DNA of 64,000 nt. Origin: Metallococcus carri (lineage in GTDB: Bacteria; Actinomycetota; Actinomycetes; Actinomycetales; Dermatophilaceae). Positions 15,869 through 24,535 of this stretch are shown here, piece by piece (within the stretch, counting starts at the first letter, position 1; every line of letters begins with the position of its first letter). The position numbers were made by a program, and so were the translations under genes. The stretch is taken from positions 1-64,000 of the forward strand of contig NZ_JAAOIV010000010.1 in assembly GCF_011440275.1 (NCBI RefSeq), given 5' to 3'. The notes under the pieces were generated by a model. It was not told the origin of the DNA. It did no database searches and was given only the letters and a program-made list of their open reading frames with translations.

Positions 15869-17332
15869 TCAGCCCAGGTGATCGCGCAGGACCACACCGA
15901 GGCGGCGGATGCCTTCGGTGATCGACCGCTGGGGAATCGCGCTGTAGCCCAACCGCAGATAGCGCTGGTGCCGCCGCCGCGACGGGTGGAAGAACAGCGC
16001 CCCCTGCTCGATCAGCACTCCCTGCTCCTGCGCACGCGCCGCCACCTCGCGGCCGTCCAGCCCCTTGGGCCCCTCGATCCACAGGCTCACCCCACCCGGC
16101 GGAAAGGGCCCCACCTCGAACGGAAAGTTCTCGGCCACCGCTTCGGTCATGCTGATCCACTTGTGCTGCAAGCGATCTCGGTGCCGACGCAGCGCCCGGT
16201 GATAGTCGCCGTTGTCGATGAACAGCGCCATCGCCCGCTGCAACTGACCCGGCGGATGCCGCAACTCATACCGCCGCATTTGACGCAGCTCCCGGACGAG
16301 ATCGGGATGGGCCACGACATACCCCAGGCGCAGGCCCGGTGATAGGAACTTGGAGAAGGTCCCGAGATAGATCACGTCCCCCGTGCGGTCCAGCGCCTTG
16401 AGCGCGGGGGAGGGGCGTCCGGCATACCGGAACTCCGAGTCGTAGTCGTCCTCCACGAGGATCGTGCCGGCCTCAGAAGCCATGTGCACCAAGCGAATTC
16501 GCCGCTCCATCGACAGGGTGACGTTCGTCGGAGACTGGTGACTGGGTGTCAGATGCGCCAGGTCGATGCCGGTCAGATCGTCCGGCGGCACCGCGCCGTC
16601 GCCGTCGACGGGCAGGTCGGCGAACCGCACCCCGGCGCGCGCGAAGATGTGCCGCGCGTCGGGATAGCCCGGCTGCTCCATCGCCACGGTGCTGCGGTCG
16701 TTGAGCAGCAACCGGGCGACGAGGTTCAGCCCGTGTTGCGAGCCGACGGTGACCAGGATTTCCTCCGGTCGCGCCTCGATGCCCCGCGGCGGCAACAGCT
16801 GCCGGCGGATGACGTCGACGAGCAGCGGGTCGTCGGCGCCCAGACTGTCCTGCAGCGCGGGGTAGACGTGCGGGTGATACATCGACTCGCGCAGCGCACG
16901 CAGCCACCCGCGCATCGGGAAGGTCTGCGGGTCGACCTGCCCAGCGAGAAAGGGATAGGGATAGGTGTTCCAGTCGAGCACCTTCTCGATCTGCGGCAGG
17001 TCGCTGTCGGCGAAGGTGCGCATCCGCGAGGACCAGTCGATGCCGGTCGATCCTTCCCGGTCGCCGGCTTGCAGGACGGCGCTCACCGACTCGTTGACGA
17101 ACAGCCCCCGGCGCGGCCGGGCGGTCACGATGCCTTCGGCGACGAGCTCCTGATAGGCGAGGTTGGCCGTGTTGCGCGACACCGCGAAATCCGCGGCCAG
17201 CTGGCGCGAGCTGGGCAGCGGCTGCGTGGTGTCGACCAGCCCGTTGGTGACGGCATACTCGATCGCTCGCCGCAGCTGACGGTAGAGCGGCTCCACGCTG
17301 TCGCGGTCCAGCCGAGCAAGCGGGATCGCCAT
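15869..17332 (-). CDS. MocR/PdxR-family regulator (GntR HTH + aminotransferase fold), TauR-like
   Basis: 487 residues. A GntR winged helix at about 10-75 (LYRQLRRAIEYAVTNGLV, LPSSRQLAADFAVSRNT) joins a PLP-binding class I aminotransferase-like domain with GTFSKFLSPGLRLGYV, whose lysine would bind PLP, and VEDDYDSEFRY. Start ATG 17332 follows a GAGAGG site; upstream in-frame codons run through the divergent operator. It is divergent from tpa-ald-pta, the same arrangement as TauR in taurine clusters, so it probably activates these genes in response to taurine (inference from family and context). Confidence 0.88.
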   Translation of the reverse strand: MAIPLARLDRDSVEPLYRQLRRAIEYAVTNGLVDTTQPLPSSRQLAADFAVSRNTANLAYQELVAEGIVTARPRRGLFVNESVSAVLQAGDREGSTGIDWSSRMRTFADSDLPQIEKVLDWNTYPYPFLAGQVDPQTFPMRGWLRALRESMYHPHVYPALQDSLGADDPLLVDVIRRQLLPPRGIEARPEEILVTVGSQHGLNLVARLLLNDRSTVAMEQPGYPDARHIFARAGVRFADLPVDGDGAVPPDDLTGIDLAHLTPSHQSPTNVTLSMERRIRLVHMASEAGTILVEDDYDSEFRYAGRPSPALKALDRTGDVIYLGTFSKFLSPGLRLGYVVAHPDLVRELRQMRRYELRHPPGQLQRAMALFIDNGDYHRALRRHRDRLQHKWISMTEAVAENFPFEVGPFPPGGVSLWIEGPKGLDGREVAARAQEQGVLIEQGALFFHPSRRRHQRYLRLGYSAIPQRSITEGIRRLGVVLRDHLG

Positions 17333-17373
17333 CCGACCTCTCCCTCTCCCCCTGGACCCATCGATCATACGGA

Positions 17374-17397
17374 ATCTGGTCCTTGGCCGGACCAGAT
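17374..17397. promoter_or_regulatory. palindromic operator between mocR and tpa
   Basis: ATCTGGTCC (17374-17382) and GGACCAGAT (17389-17397) are a perfect 9-bp inverted repeat with a 6-bp spacer, in the 116-bp divergent region. CTGGTCC-type words are typical of MocR-family sites. GATAGT at 17405-17410 could be the tpa -10 box. Confidence 0.65.
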
Positions 17398-17448
17398 GTG
17401 GCCCAGATAGTGGACGAGTCCGTGAGCCACACCACATCGGAGGCCGCC

Positions 17449-18813
17449 GTGGTCGACACCCGCACCCTTGCCCAGCAGCACCTCTTCCCGCACTTCACCC
17501 GCGGCGAGGTCTGGCGCAGCGACAACCTGCCCGTCATCGTGCGCGGCGAGGGTTGTTATCTGTATGACGAGTCCGGTCGCCGCTGGCTGGACGGGCTCGC
17601 CGGCCTGTTCTGCGTCAACATCGGTCACGGCCGCTCGGACATCCCTGCCGCGGCGATGAAGCAGATGGAGACCCTGGCCTACTGGACCAACTGGGGTGCG
17701 GCACACCCGGCAGCGGTCGAGGCGGCGACGACGATCGCCGAACTCGCCCCCGGCGACCTCGACACGGTCTTCTTCGTCAACTCTGGCTCCGAGGCGGTCG
17801 AGTCGGCGATCAAGTTCATCCGGCAGTACTGGGTCGGTCAGGGCAAGCCGGACAAGCAGATCATCTTCTCGCGCGAGATGGCCTACCACGGCACCACGCT
17901 CGGGGCGCTCGCGGTGACCGGCATCGAGAAATACAAGGCGCCCTTCGGCCAGTTGATGCCCGGCACCCGGCATTTCCCCAACACCATCGGCGAGACGATC
18001 CCCGAGGGCGGCACCGCCGCCGACCTGCCCAGCCTGAAGCGGCTGGTCGAGATGATCGAGGCCGAGGGCGCCGAGAATGTCGCGGCGATCTTCGCCGAGC
18101 CGGTGCAGAACTCCCGCGGCGCCCTCGTGCCGCCGGAGGGCTACTGGCAGGAACTGCGCCGGATCGCCGACCGATACGAACTGCTGCTGGTCGCCGACGA
18201 GGTCATCTGCGCCTACGGCCGCCTCGGTGAGTGGTTCGGTTCGGCCAAGTATGGCGTCGTGCCCGACCTGATCACCTTCGCCAAGGGCTCGACGTCGGGC
18301 TATGCGCCGCTCGGTGGTGTGCTCATCCGCGGTGCACTGGCTCAGCAATTGATGGACTCCCCGCAGGCCGGCATCTTCACCCACGGTGCGACCTGGGGCG
18401 GTCACCCGGTCGCCACCGCGGTCGCCGCCACCAATCTGGCCGCCCTGCGGGACGAGCGCGTGCTCGACAACGTCCGCGGCAACGAGGGCTACTTCCAGCA
18501 GCAGCTCGACGCGATGGTCGCGGCCCACCCGAGCGTGCGCGAATGGCGCGGCACCGGCTACTTCTACGCGATCGAGCTCACCGGTGACCGCGAGTCCGGC
18601 CGCGAGCTCACCGAACAGCAGAGCGTCGAGCTGGTCCGGCAGGTGATGCCGCAGGCGATGCGCGAGGTCGGGCTCATCACCCGGCCCGACGACCGCGGCG
18701 CCACCATGCTGATGCTCTCCCCGCCGCTGGTCTCCGACCGCGAGGTCCTCGACGACCTCTTCCGTGGCGTCGACGCCACCCTCGCCGCCGTGGACGCTCA
18801 CGTCCGCGGCTGA
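17449..18813 (+). CDS. tpa: taurine--pyruvate aminotransferase (class III)
   Basis: 454-residue class III PLP aminotransferase. It converts taurine and pyruvate to sulfoacetaldehyde and alanine. Visible motifs are NSGSEAVESAIKFIRQY, the LLVADEVICAYGRLG cofactor stretch and TFAKGSTSGYAPLGG with the PLP lysine K279. The substrate assignment rests mainly on context: ald and pta follow and xsc lies 5.7 kb away. An omega-amino acid (beta-alanine/GABA) transaminase is the alternative. I chose GTG 17449 because GGAGG ends 6 nt before it. In-frame GTG codons at 17410 and 17422 lack a ribosome site. Confidence 0.85.
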   Translation: MVDTRTLAQQHLFPHFTRGEVWRSDNLPVIVRGEGCYLYDESGRRWLDGLAGLFCVNIGHGRSDIPAAAMKQMETLAYWTNWGAAHPAAVEAATTIAELAPGDLDTVFFVNSGSEAVESAIKFIRQYWVGQGKPDKQIIFSREMAYHGTTLGALAVTGIEKYKAPFGQLMPGTRHFPNTIGETIPEGGTAADLPSLKRLVEMIEAEGAENVAAIFAEPVQNSRGALVPPEGYWQELRRIADRYELLLVADEVICAYGRLGEWFGSAKYGVVPDLITFAKGSTSGYAPLGGVLIRGALAQQLMDSPQAGIFTHGATWGGHPVATAVAATNLAALRDERVLDNVRGNEGYFQQQLDAMVAAHPSVREWRGTGYFYAIELTGDRESGRELTEQQSVELVRQVMPQAMREVGLITRPDDRGATMLMLSPPLVSDREVLDDLFRGVDATLAAVDAHVRG

Positions 18814-18855
18814 CCCGAGACCACCAAAACCCTTCCCGCAGAAAGCGATTCACTC

Positions 18856-19971
18856 ATGCGCATCGGTGTCCCAGCCGAAGTCAAGAACCACGAATATCGC
18901 GTCGCCGCGACCCCGTCCGGAGTGCACGAACTGGTCGAGCACGGCCACGAGGTGCTGATCCAGCAGGGTGCCGGACTCGGCTCCTCGATCACCGACGAGG
19001 AGTATGTCGCCGCCGGCGCCCGCATCGTCCCGACCGCCGAGGCGGCGTGGGGCGACGCCGAGATGGTGCTGAAGGTCAAGGAGCCGATCGAGTCCGAATA
19101 CGGCTTCCTGCGCAAGGACCTGACGTTGTTCACCTATCTGCACCTCGCCGCGAGCCGGCCGTGCACCGACGCGCTGATCGCCGGGGGCACCACCGGCATC
19201 GCCTACGAGACGGTGCAGAATGCCGACGGCTCGCTGCCGCTGCTCTACCCGATGAGCGAGGTCGCCGGTTGTCTTGCGCCGCAGGTCGGCGCGCACCACC
19301 TGATGAAGGCCCAGGGCGGTCGCGGCCTGCTGCTCGGCGGTGTCTCCGGCGTCGCCCCGGCCAAGGTCGTCGTGCTCGGCGCGGGCGTCTCCGGCATGAA
19401 CGCGATCGCGATGGCGGTCGGGATGTGGGCCGATGTCACCGTCTTCGACACCAATGTCGACAAGCTGCGCGCGCTGGACCGCCGCTACAACGGCCGGGTC
19501 AAGACCATGGCCGCCAACAAGTTCGACATCGACGCGGCCGTGGTCGAGGCCGACCTGGTCATCGGTGCGGTGCTCGTCGCCGGTGCGCGCGCACCGCGCC
19601 TGGTCACCAACGAGATGGTCAGCCGGATGAAGCCGGGCAGCGTGCTCGTCGACATCGCCATCGACCAGGGTGGCTGCTTCGAGGACTCGCGCCCGACCAC
19701 GCACGCCGAGCCGACCTTCCCGGTGCACAACAGCATCTTCTACTGCGTGGCCAATATGCCCGGCGCGGTCGCGAACACCTCGACCTATGCCCTCACGAAT
19801 GTCACCCTCCCGTATGCCGTGGCGCTCGCGGACAAGGGTTGGCAGCAGGCCTTGCGTGACGACGCCTCCCTCTATCCAGGGCTCAACACCTTCGAGGGCC
19901 TGGTCACCAACGAGGCCGTCGCGCAGGCGCACGGCATGGACTACACCCCGATCGCGGCCGTCCTGGCGTGA
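18856..19971 (+). CDS. ald: alanine dehydrogenase
   Basis: 371 residues, the usual length. It oxidatively deaminates L-alanine to pyruvate with NAD. MRIGVPAEVKNHEYRVA is the conserved N-terminus; the substrate lysine is in KVKEP, catalytic H96 in YLHLAAS, the NAD fold is VVLGAGVSGMNAIAMA and the catalytic Asp is in VDIAIDQGG. Between tpa and pta it regenerates the pyruvate acceptor used by Tpa and releases taurine nitrogen as ammonium. ATG 18856 follows a CAGAAAG site. Confidence 0.95.
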   Translation: MRIGVPAEVKNHEYRVAATPSGVHELVEHGHEVLIQQGAGLGSSITDEEYVAAGARIVPTAEAAWGDAEMVLKVKEPIESEYGFLRKDLTLFTYLHLAASRPCTDALIAGGTTGIAYETVQNADGSLPLLYPMSEVAGCLAPQVGAHHLMKAQGGRGLLLGGVSGVAPAKVVVLGAGVSGMNAIAMAVGMWADVTVFDTNVDKLRALDRRYNGRVKTMAANKFDIDAAVVEADLVIGAVLVAGARAPRLVTNEMVSRMKPGSVLVDIAIDQGGCFEDSRPTTHAEPTFPVHNSIFYCVANMPGAVANTSTYALTNVTLPYAVALADKGWQQALRDDASLYPGLNTFEGLVTNEAVAQAHGMDYTPIAAVLA

Positions 19972-20942
19972 GCGGCTCCCTCACCGACGACTGGGTGCGC
20001 GCGCTCACCGCGCGCGCACCCGGCGCCGTGGTGCTCGCCGAGAGCGATGACCCGCGAGTGCGTGCCGCGGCAAACCGGTTGGCGGACAAGGGGATTGACG
20101 TCCTGCTGCTCACCGACGACGATGCGGGTGCGTCGACATCGGTCGAGACCATCACGCTGGCGGAGGCGCGCGACCACACCGCACCGGTGCTGAACGAGCT
20201 GGCCGACCGCCGTCAGTGGAGCGGTGACCAGCGCGCCAGCAAGCTGTCCGACCCGCTCTATCTCGCCGCGGCCTTGGTCAAGGCGGGGCGGGCCGGGTCG
20301 GCGGTGGCCGGCGCGTTGCATCCCTCGGGTGAGGTGATCCGCGCTGGGTTGCATGTGCTCGGGCTGGCTTCCGGCATACCGCTGCTGTCGAGTTGTTTCG
20401 TGCTGCGGCTGCGCGATGAGCGCACCGTGGCCTTCGCCGACTGCGCCGTAGTGCCCACGCCGGATGCCGCCGGCTTGGCGGCGATCGCGCGGAGCACGGC
20501 GGGCACCTACGCGGCGCTGACCGGTGACGAGCCCTCGGTGGCGATGCTGTCCTTCAGCACGCTCGGCAGCGCCGAGCATGCGGATGTCGCACTCGTGCAG
20601 GCTGCGACCGAGCTTGTCCGACAACAGGATCCAGACCTGGCGGTCGAGGGCGAGCTGCAGTTCGACGCGGCCTTCGTGCCCGAGGTCGCCCGGAGCAAGG
20701 CGCCCGACTCGCCGGTGGCCGGACATGCGAATGTGTTCGTCTTCCCTAACCTGGCCGCCGGCAACATCGGTTACAAGATCGCTCAGCGCATTGGCGGCGC
20801 CGCGGCGTATGGTCCTGTGCTGCAAGGACTTTCGCAACCGATGAACGACCTGTCCCGCGGTTGCGAGGTCGATGACATCGTCAATGTCGCACTGATCGGT
20901 GCATTGCAGTCCGTGCGATCACCTCGACCAGCCCACGCATGA
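19968..20942 (+). CDS. pta: phosphate acetyltransferase
   Basis: 324-residue single-domain Pta converting acetyl phosphate and CoA to acetyl-CoA. Conserved are LSFSTLGSAEH, GELQFDAA and the C-terminal NVFVFPNLAAGNIGYKI with GPVLQGLSQPMNDLSRG. It acts after Xsc, whose product is acetyl phosphate. The GTG start overlaps the ald stop as GTGA. Its last 62 bp overlap the end of the convergent VWA gene on the other strand. Confidence 0.93.
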   Translation: MSGSLTDDWVRALTARAPGAVVLAESDDPRVRAAANRLADKGIDVLLLTDDDAGASTSVETITLAEARDHTAPVLNELADRRQWSGDQRASKLSDPLYLAAALVKAGRAGSAVAGALHPSGEVIRAGLHVLGLASGIPLLSSCFVLRLRDERTVAFADCAVVPTPDAAGLAAIARSTAGTYAALTGDEPSVAMLSFSTLGSAEHADVALVQAATELVRQQDPDLAVEGELQFDAAFVPEVARSKAPDSPVAGHANVFVFPNLAAGNIGYKIAQRIGGAAAYGPVLQGLSQPMNDLSRGCEVDDIVNVALIGALQSVRSPRPAHA

Positions 20943-22608
20943 GCGGCGCGGTCAGCCCGCCCTCGAAGGGGAGTGCCCGGCACTGCCGGTAGAAGGCGGT
21001 GAGGTCGGCGTCGGTGCCCACCCCGACGATGTCGATCACGCCACCGCGCTCCACCCGGTCGACGACCTCGGCGAGGTGCCGGTCGAGATAGCCCGGCCCC
21101 ATCGTCTGGTGCGTCGCCACCTCCATCGGCCCGCCGTCGGAGATCACCACCAGCAGCTTGCGCGGCTCAGGCCGGGCGATGAGCCGCCGTGCGGCCCAGT
21201 CCACCGCCTCGCCGTCGAGCCCCTCCTTGTAGAGGTCCTGGCGCAGCAGCACCCCCAACCCGGCATGGCCTTGTTGCCAGGGTGTCGCGGCGTCTTTGAA
21301 GATTAGGTGACGTCGACCGCCGAGCCGGCCGGGCAGCTGCGGTGACCCGGCCGCCCGCCAGTCCTTCACCGCGGCGGCGGCGTGCCAGTCGGTCGTCGTG
21401 AAGCCGAGCACCTCGACCGGAACGCCGAGCAGACTGAGGCCGTGACCGAGCGAATCACACAGTGCCGCAACGGTTTCAGCATGCCGACGCATCGACCCTG
21501 AGCAGTCGAGCAGGAGCGTCACGGTGGCGTCGGCACGGGGCTGGTCGGCTGGAGATCGGAAAACATCGGTCGCACCCGGGCTGGTGATCAGCCGGGTGAG
21601 CTGACGGGTGTCGAGCAGACCCTCGGGCACGGCGGACTCCCAACCCGCCGACCGTGGCGTGAGCAGGGCCGGCGCGAGCGCTCGGGCGATCGCAGCCGGT
21701 TGCATCGGCCGCGGGATCCCACCGAGTTGCTCACGCCAGCGCCGCACCTGCAGCGGGCGGCCGAGCTCGCGCGCCGCCTGGGTGCGGTCGTGCGCGGTCG
21801 TGAAGATCCGGTATGCCGGGGCACCGCTGCCACCGGCCTGCCCGACACCGGTGGAGCCGGCCGCGTGGTCACCGGCCGACCCGACGAGCGGGATCGAGCC
21901 GAGTTCGCGGACCTGCTGCTCCTGCTCCTCCAGGTCGGCGGGGTCATCGCCCGGGGCGAGCTGGTCGGCGAGATAAGTCGCCACGGTGAGCGCCTCGGCG
22001 GCATACGCCCGCTGGTCGTGGCGCAGGCGACGCATCCGGCGCACCGGGCCACCGAGGTCGGTGGCGAGCCCGAACCAGGTGGCTTCGCACAGATCCTCCT
22101 GGTGCGGCGTGAGCGGCCACCCCGCCACCCGGGAGCGCAGCACCAGGAAGATCACCAGCAGCTGCTGGCCGATCTCGGACTCGGTAAGGCCGGCGGAGAG
22201 GGCCCCGGCATACCAGTGCTCGAAGGCGGCATTGAGATTGCGACGTGACCCGGGAAGGCTTGGGGGACAGGCAGATTCGCTGCGCATCTGCTCGGCGAAC
22301 TCGAAGATCACCCGGGCGAGCGGGTGGGCCGGCATCAGCTCCCGGTGCAACCCGGCGTCGCTGCACAGCAGCCGCAGTGCGGTGGCATCGGCGACTCCGC
22401 GCGCGGCAGCCGGGTCGTCGGCGGGCAGCACGCCGGCCAGGTGCGGGGCCTGGCAGATCGTCGGCGCTCCGTCCACGTCCAGCCGATGCCCTCGATAGCG
22501 CACGTCGACCCGCCCAGACAGTGCCCGAACCGTTGCGGCACAAAGGTTTTCCCGATGCTCCTGGAGGCTGATCGCCGCACTGTCGACGGCCTCGGCCACC
22601 GCGCTCAT
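20881..22608 (-). CDS. CobT-like VWA-domain protein
   Basis: 575 residues. The N-terminal CobT-type region includes the acidic-glutamine stretch DPADLEEQEQQVREL near residue 225. A C-terminal von Willebrand A domain follows with MIDAS motif D368-C-S-G-S and VVISDGGPMEVATHQ. CobT is the small chelatase subunit working with CobS and CobN in aerobic cobalt insertion. Here no CobN is present and the gene sits among taurine genes, so a different client is possible. Start ATG 22608 overlaps the CobS-like stop (ATGA). Its 3' end overlaps pta by 62 bp. Confidence 0.82.
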   Translation of the reverse strand: MSAVAEAVDSAAISLQEHRENLCAATVRALSGRVDVRYRGHRLDVDGAPTICQAPHLAGVLPADDPAAARGVADATALRLLCSDAGLHRELMPAHPLARVIFEFAEQMRSESACPPSLPGSRRNLNAAFEHWYAGALSAGLTESEIGQQLLVIFLVLRSRVAGWPLTPHQEDLCEATWFGLATDLGGPVRRMRRLRHDQRAYAAEALTVATYLADQLAPGDDPADLEEQEQQVRELGSIPLVGSAGDHAAGSTGVGQAGGSGAPAYRIFTTAHDRTQAARELGRPLQVRRWREQLGGIPRPMQPAAIARALAPALLTPRSAGWESAVPEGLLDTRQLTRLITSPGATDVFRSPADQPRADATVTLLLDCSGSMRRHAETVAALCDSLGHGLSLLGVPVEVLGFTTTDWHAAAAVKDWRAAGSPQLPGRLGGRRHLIFKDAATPWQQGHAGLGVLLRQDLYKEGLDGEAVDWAARRLIARPEPRKLLVVISDGGPMEVATHQTMGPGYLDRHLAEVVDRVERGGVIDIVGVGTDADLTAFYRQCRALPFEGGLTAPLMRGLVEVIARTAMHRSVRH

Positions 22609-23570
22609 GCCGGACGGGCGGCCGGGGTCGCGAGCTCGTCGTCGAAGCAGCGCTGGTAATACTCGGCGACCAGCTCGCGCTCGTCCTGCGCGCATTTGTT
22701 GACGAAGGTGAGCCGGAAGGCGGTGGCGATGTCGCCGAAGATCGCGATGTTCTCCGCCCAGGTGATGACCGTGCGCGGCGACATCAACGCGGAGATGTCA
22801 CCGGCGGCGAAGCCGCGCCGGGTGAGCGCGGCGACCTCGACCATCCGCCGCACCAGGTCACCCCGGTCGGCGAGTTCCGGAACCCGCGCGGTGACGATCG
22901 CCACCTCGCGATCCGGCTCGAGATAGTCCAGCGTGGTGACGATATTCCACCGGTCGAGCTGGGCGTGGTTGAGGCGGTTGGCGCCGTGATAGAGCCCGAG
23001 CGTGTCGCCGAGGCCGACGGTGTTGGAGGTGGCGAACATCCGGAAGGCCGGGTGCGGGCGCAGCACCGTGGACTGGTCCATCAGGGTGAGCTTGCCGTCG
23101 CGCTCGAGCAGTCGCTGCAGCACGAACATCACGTCCGGCCGGCCGGCGTCATATTCGTCGAGCAGCAGGGCCACCGGGCGCTGCAACGACCACGGCACGA
23201 TGCCCTCGACGAAGCGGGTGACCTGTCGGCCCTCCTCGACGACGACGGTGTCGCGGCCGATCAGGTCCAGCCGGGTGAGGTGACCGTCGAGGTTGACCCG
23301 CACGCACGGCCACCGCAGCCGCGCGGCGACCTGCTCGACATGCGTGGACTTGCCGGTGCCGTGCAGCCCCTGCACGAGCACCCGCCGGTTGCGCGCGAAT
23401 CCGGCGAGCAGCGCCAGCGTGGTGTCGTGGTCGAACAGGTATGCCGGGTCGACCTCAGGCACATGCTCCTCAGCCTGCTCGAAGGCCGGCACCATCAGGT
23501 CGGTGTCGATGCCGAAGGCCTCGCGCGCCGAGACGGTCGTGGTCGGAGTGAGCTCGCGCAGGTCGGTCAC
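22605..23570 (-). CDS. CobS-like AAA+ ATPase
   Basis: 321 residues, very like CobS in motif order: GIDTDLMVPAFEQAEEHVPE, VDPAYLFDHDTTLALLAGFA, Walker A GLHGTGKST (K74), Walker B LLLDEYDAGRPDVMFVLQ, and FATSNTVGLGDTLGLYHGA. CobS drives metal insertion by CobN; related AAA+/VWA pairs (CbbQ/CbbO, NorQ/NorD, CoxD/CoxE) remodel or mature other enzymes. Start GTG 23570 has AGGAGG upstream and overlaps the IclR stop (GTGA). It pairs with the CobT-like gene. The client is unknown. Confidence 0.85.
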   Translation of the reverse strand: MTDLRELTPTTTVSAREAFGIDTDLMVPAFEQAEEHVPEVDPAYLFDHDTTLALLAGFARNRRVLVQGLHGTGKSTHVEQVAARLRWPCVRVNLDGHLTRLDLIGRDTVVVEEGRQVTRFVEGIVPWSLQRPVALLLDEYDAGRPDVMFVLQRLLERDGKLTLMDQSTVLRPHPAFRMFATSNTVGLGDTLGLYHGANRLNHAQLDRWNIVTTLDYLEPDREVAIVTARVPELADRGDLVRRMVEVAALTRRGFAAGDISALMSPRTVITWAENIAIFGDIATAFRLTFVNKCAQDERELVAEYYQRCFDDELATPAARPA

Positions 23571-24364
23571 CGGCTCCCCTCCTTGTCGATATCGGCGATG
23601 GCCGCGGCGGCGGTCCGCAGCGCGGGCAGCATCTCTGCGACTCGATCCTCGCCGAGGCGCAACACCGGAGCCTGCGTCGCCACGCACATATTGGAGCGGC
23701 CCTGGTCGGTCGGGACCAGCACTGCGATGCAGAAAAGGCCGCTCATGTATTCCTCACGGTCCACCGCAAAGCCCTGTGTCGCAACGGTTTTCATCTCCTC
23801 CTCGAAAGCCTCGAGGTCGGTGATGGTGTTGCCGGTGAACCGGGTGAGCGGGGTGTGCGAGAGCAGCGTGCGGCGGGCAGCCGGCGTCATCTGCGACAGG
23901 ATCATCTTGCCGCTGGCCGAGGCGTGCGCCGGCACCCGTGAGCCCGGCCGCAGGAGGAAACGCAGCGGCGCGGAGGTCTCCACCCGGTCCAGATAGATCA
24001 CCTCGTTGCTGGCGAGCGCGGTGACATTGCAGGTCTCGCCGAGCTGGTCGACCAGGTGTCGCAGCACCGCATGCCGGGCGCCGTGCTGCACGGTGTTGAG
24101 CATCAGGTCTTCGGCGAACCGGCGCACGCGGGCACCGGTGCCGAAGCTGCGCCCGTCGGCCTGCCGCGCGATCAGGCCACCGGCTTCCAGCTGGTGCAGC
24201 ATCCGGTGCAGCGTCGGCTTGGCGATGCCGGTCTCCTCGACCAGCCCCTGCAGGGAGACGAAATGATCCTTGGCGGCGATGAGCTCCAGCAGCGAGAACA
24301 ACCGCAGGGCCGGAGTGTCACCGTCGACCGGCGTGGTCGGCGAGAGCGGGACCGAGCTCGTCAT
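23567..24364 (-). CDS. IclR-family regulator, likely of xsc
   Basis: 265 residues: winged HTH at about 20-80 (FVSLQGLVEETGIAKPTLHRMLHQLE) and IclR effector domain with VPAHASASGKMIL and GLFCIAVLVPTD. ATG 24364 has GGAGG 6 nt upstream. It is divergent from xsc across 171 bp and is the first gene of an operon with the AAA+ and VWA genes, coupled by 4-bp overlaps. Thus xsc expression and the AAA+/VWA pair may share one signal, perhaps sulfoacetaldehyde or acetyl phosphate (inference). Confidence 0.9.
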   Translation of the reverse strand: MTSSVPLSPTTPVDGDTPALRLFSLLELIAAKDHFVSLQGLVEETGIAKPTLHRMLHQLEAGGLIARQADGRSFGTGARVRRFAEDLMLNTVQHGARHAVLRHLVDQLGETCNVTALASNEVIYLDRVETSAPLRFLLRPGSRVPAHASASGKMILSQMTPAARRTLLSHTPLTRFTGNTITDLEAFEEEMKTVATQGFAVDREEYMSGLFCIAVLVPTDQGRSNMCVATQAPVLRLGEDRVAEMLPALRTAAAAIADIDKEGSR

Positions 24365-24404
24365 ACGGCACCTCCAGGCCCAGATGTCGGAAAAAGATAC
24401 GTCA

Positions 24405-24520
24405 CGTCCCGAAAAGCAGAACAGACCCTTGACGTGACTGTGACGCTCGCCATACTGTCACGGCATCGTCTCATAAATCTAGACCTGGCGTCTCAAAAAA
24501 CGGAACGCGTGGGCCAATCT
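24405..24520 (+). promoter_or_regulatory. xsc promoter and candidate IclR sites
   Basis: TTGACG (24429-24434), an 18-bp spacer and TACTGT (24453-24458) are a strong promoter. GTGAC and GTCAC flank the -10 box as an inverted pair. Downstream, CGTCTCATAAA and CGTCTCAAAAA form a direct repeat. Upstream, two GAAAAAG/GAAAAG words are repeated. Any of these could bind the divergent IclR protein. Confidence 0.55.
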
Positions 24521-24535
24521 CGAAGGAGGCACGAC

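Noticed and set aside
20881-23570. Cobalamin biosynthesis locus
   Set aside because: Only CobS/CobT-like genes occur; cobN and every other cob gene are missing.
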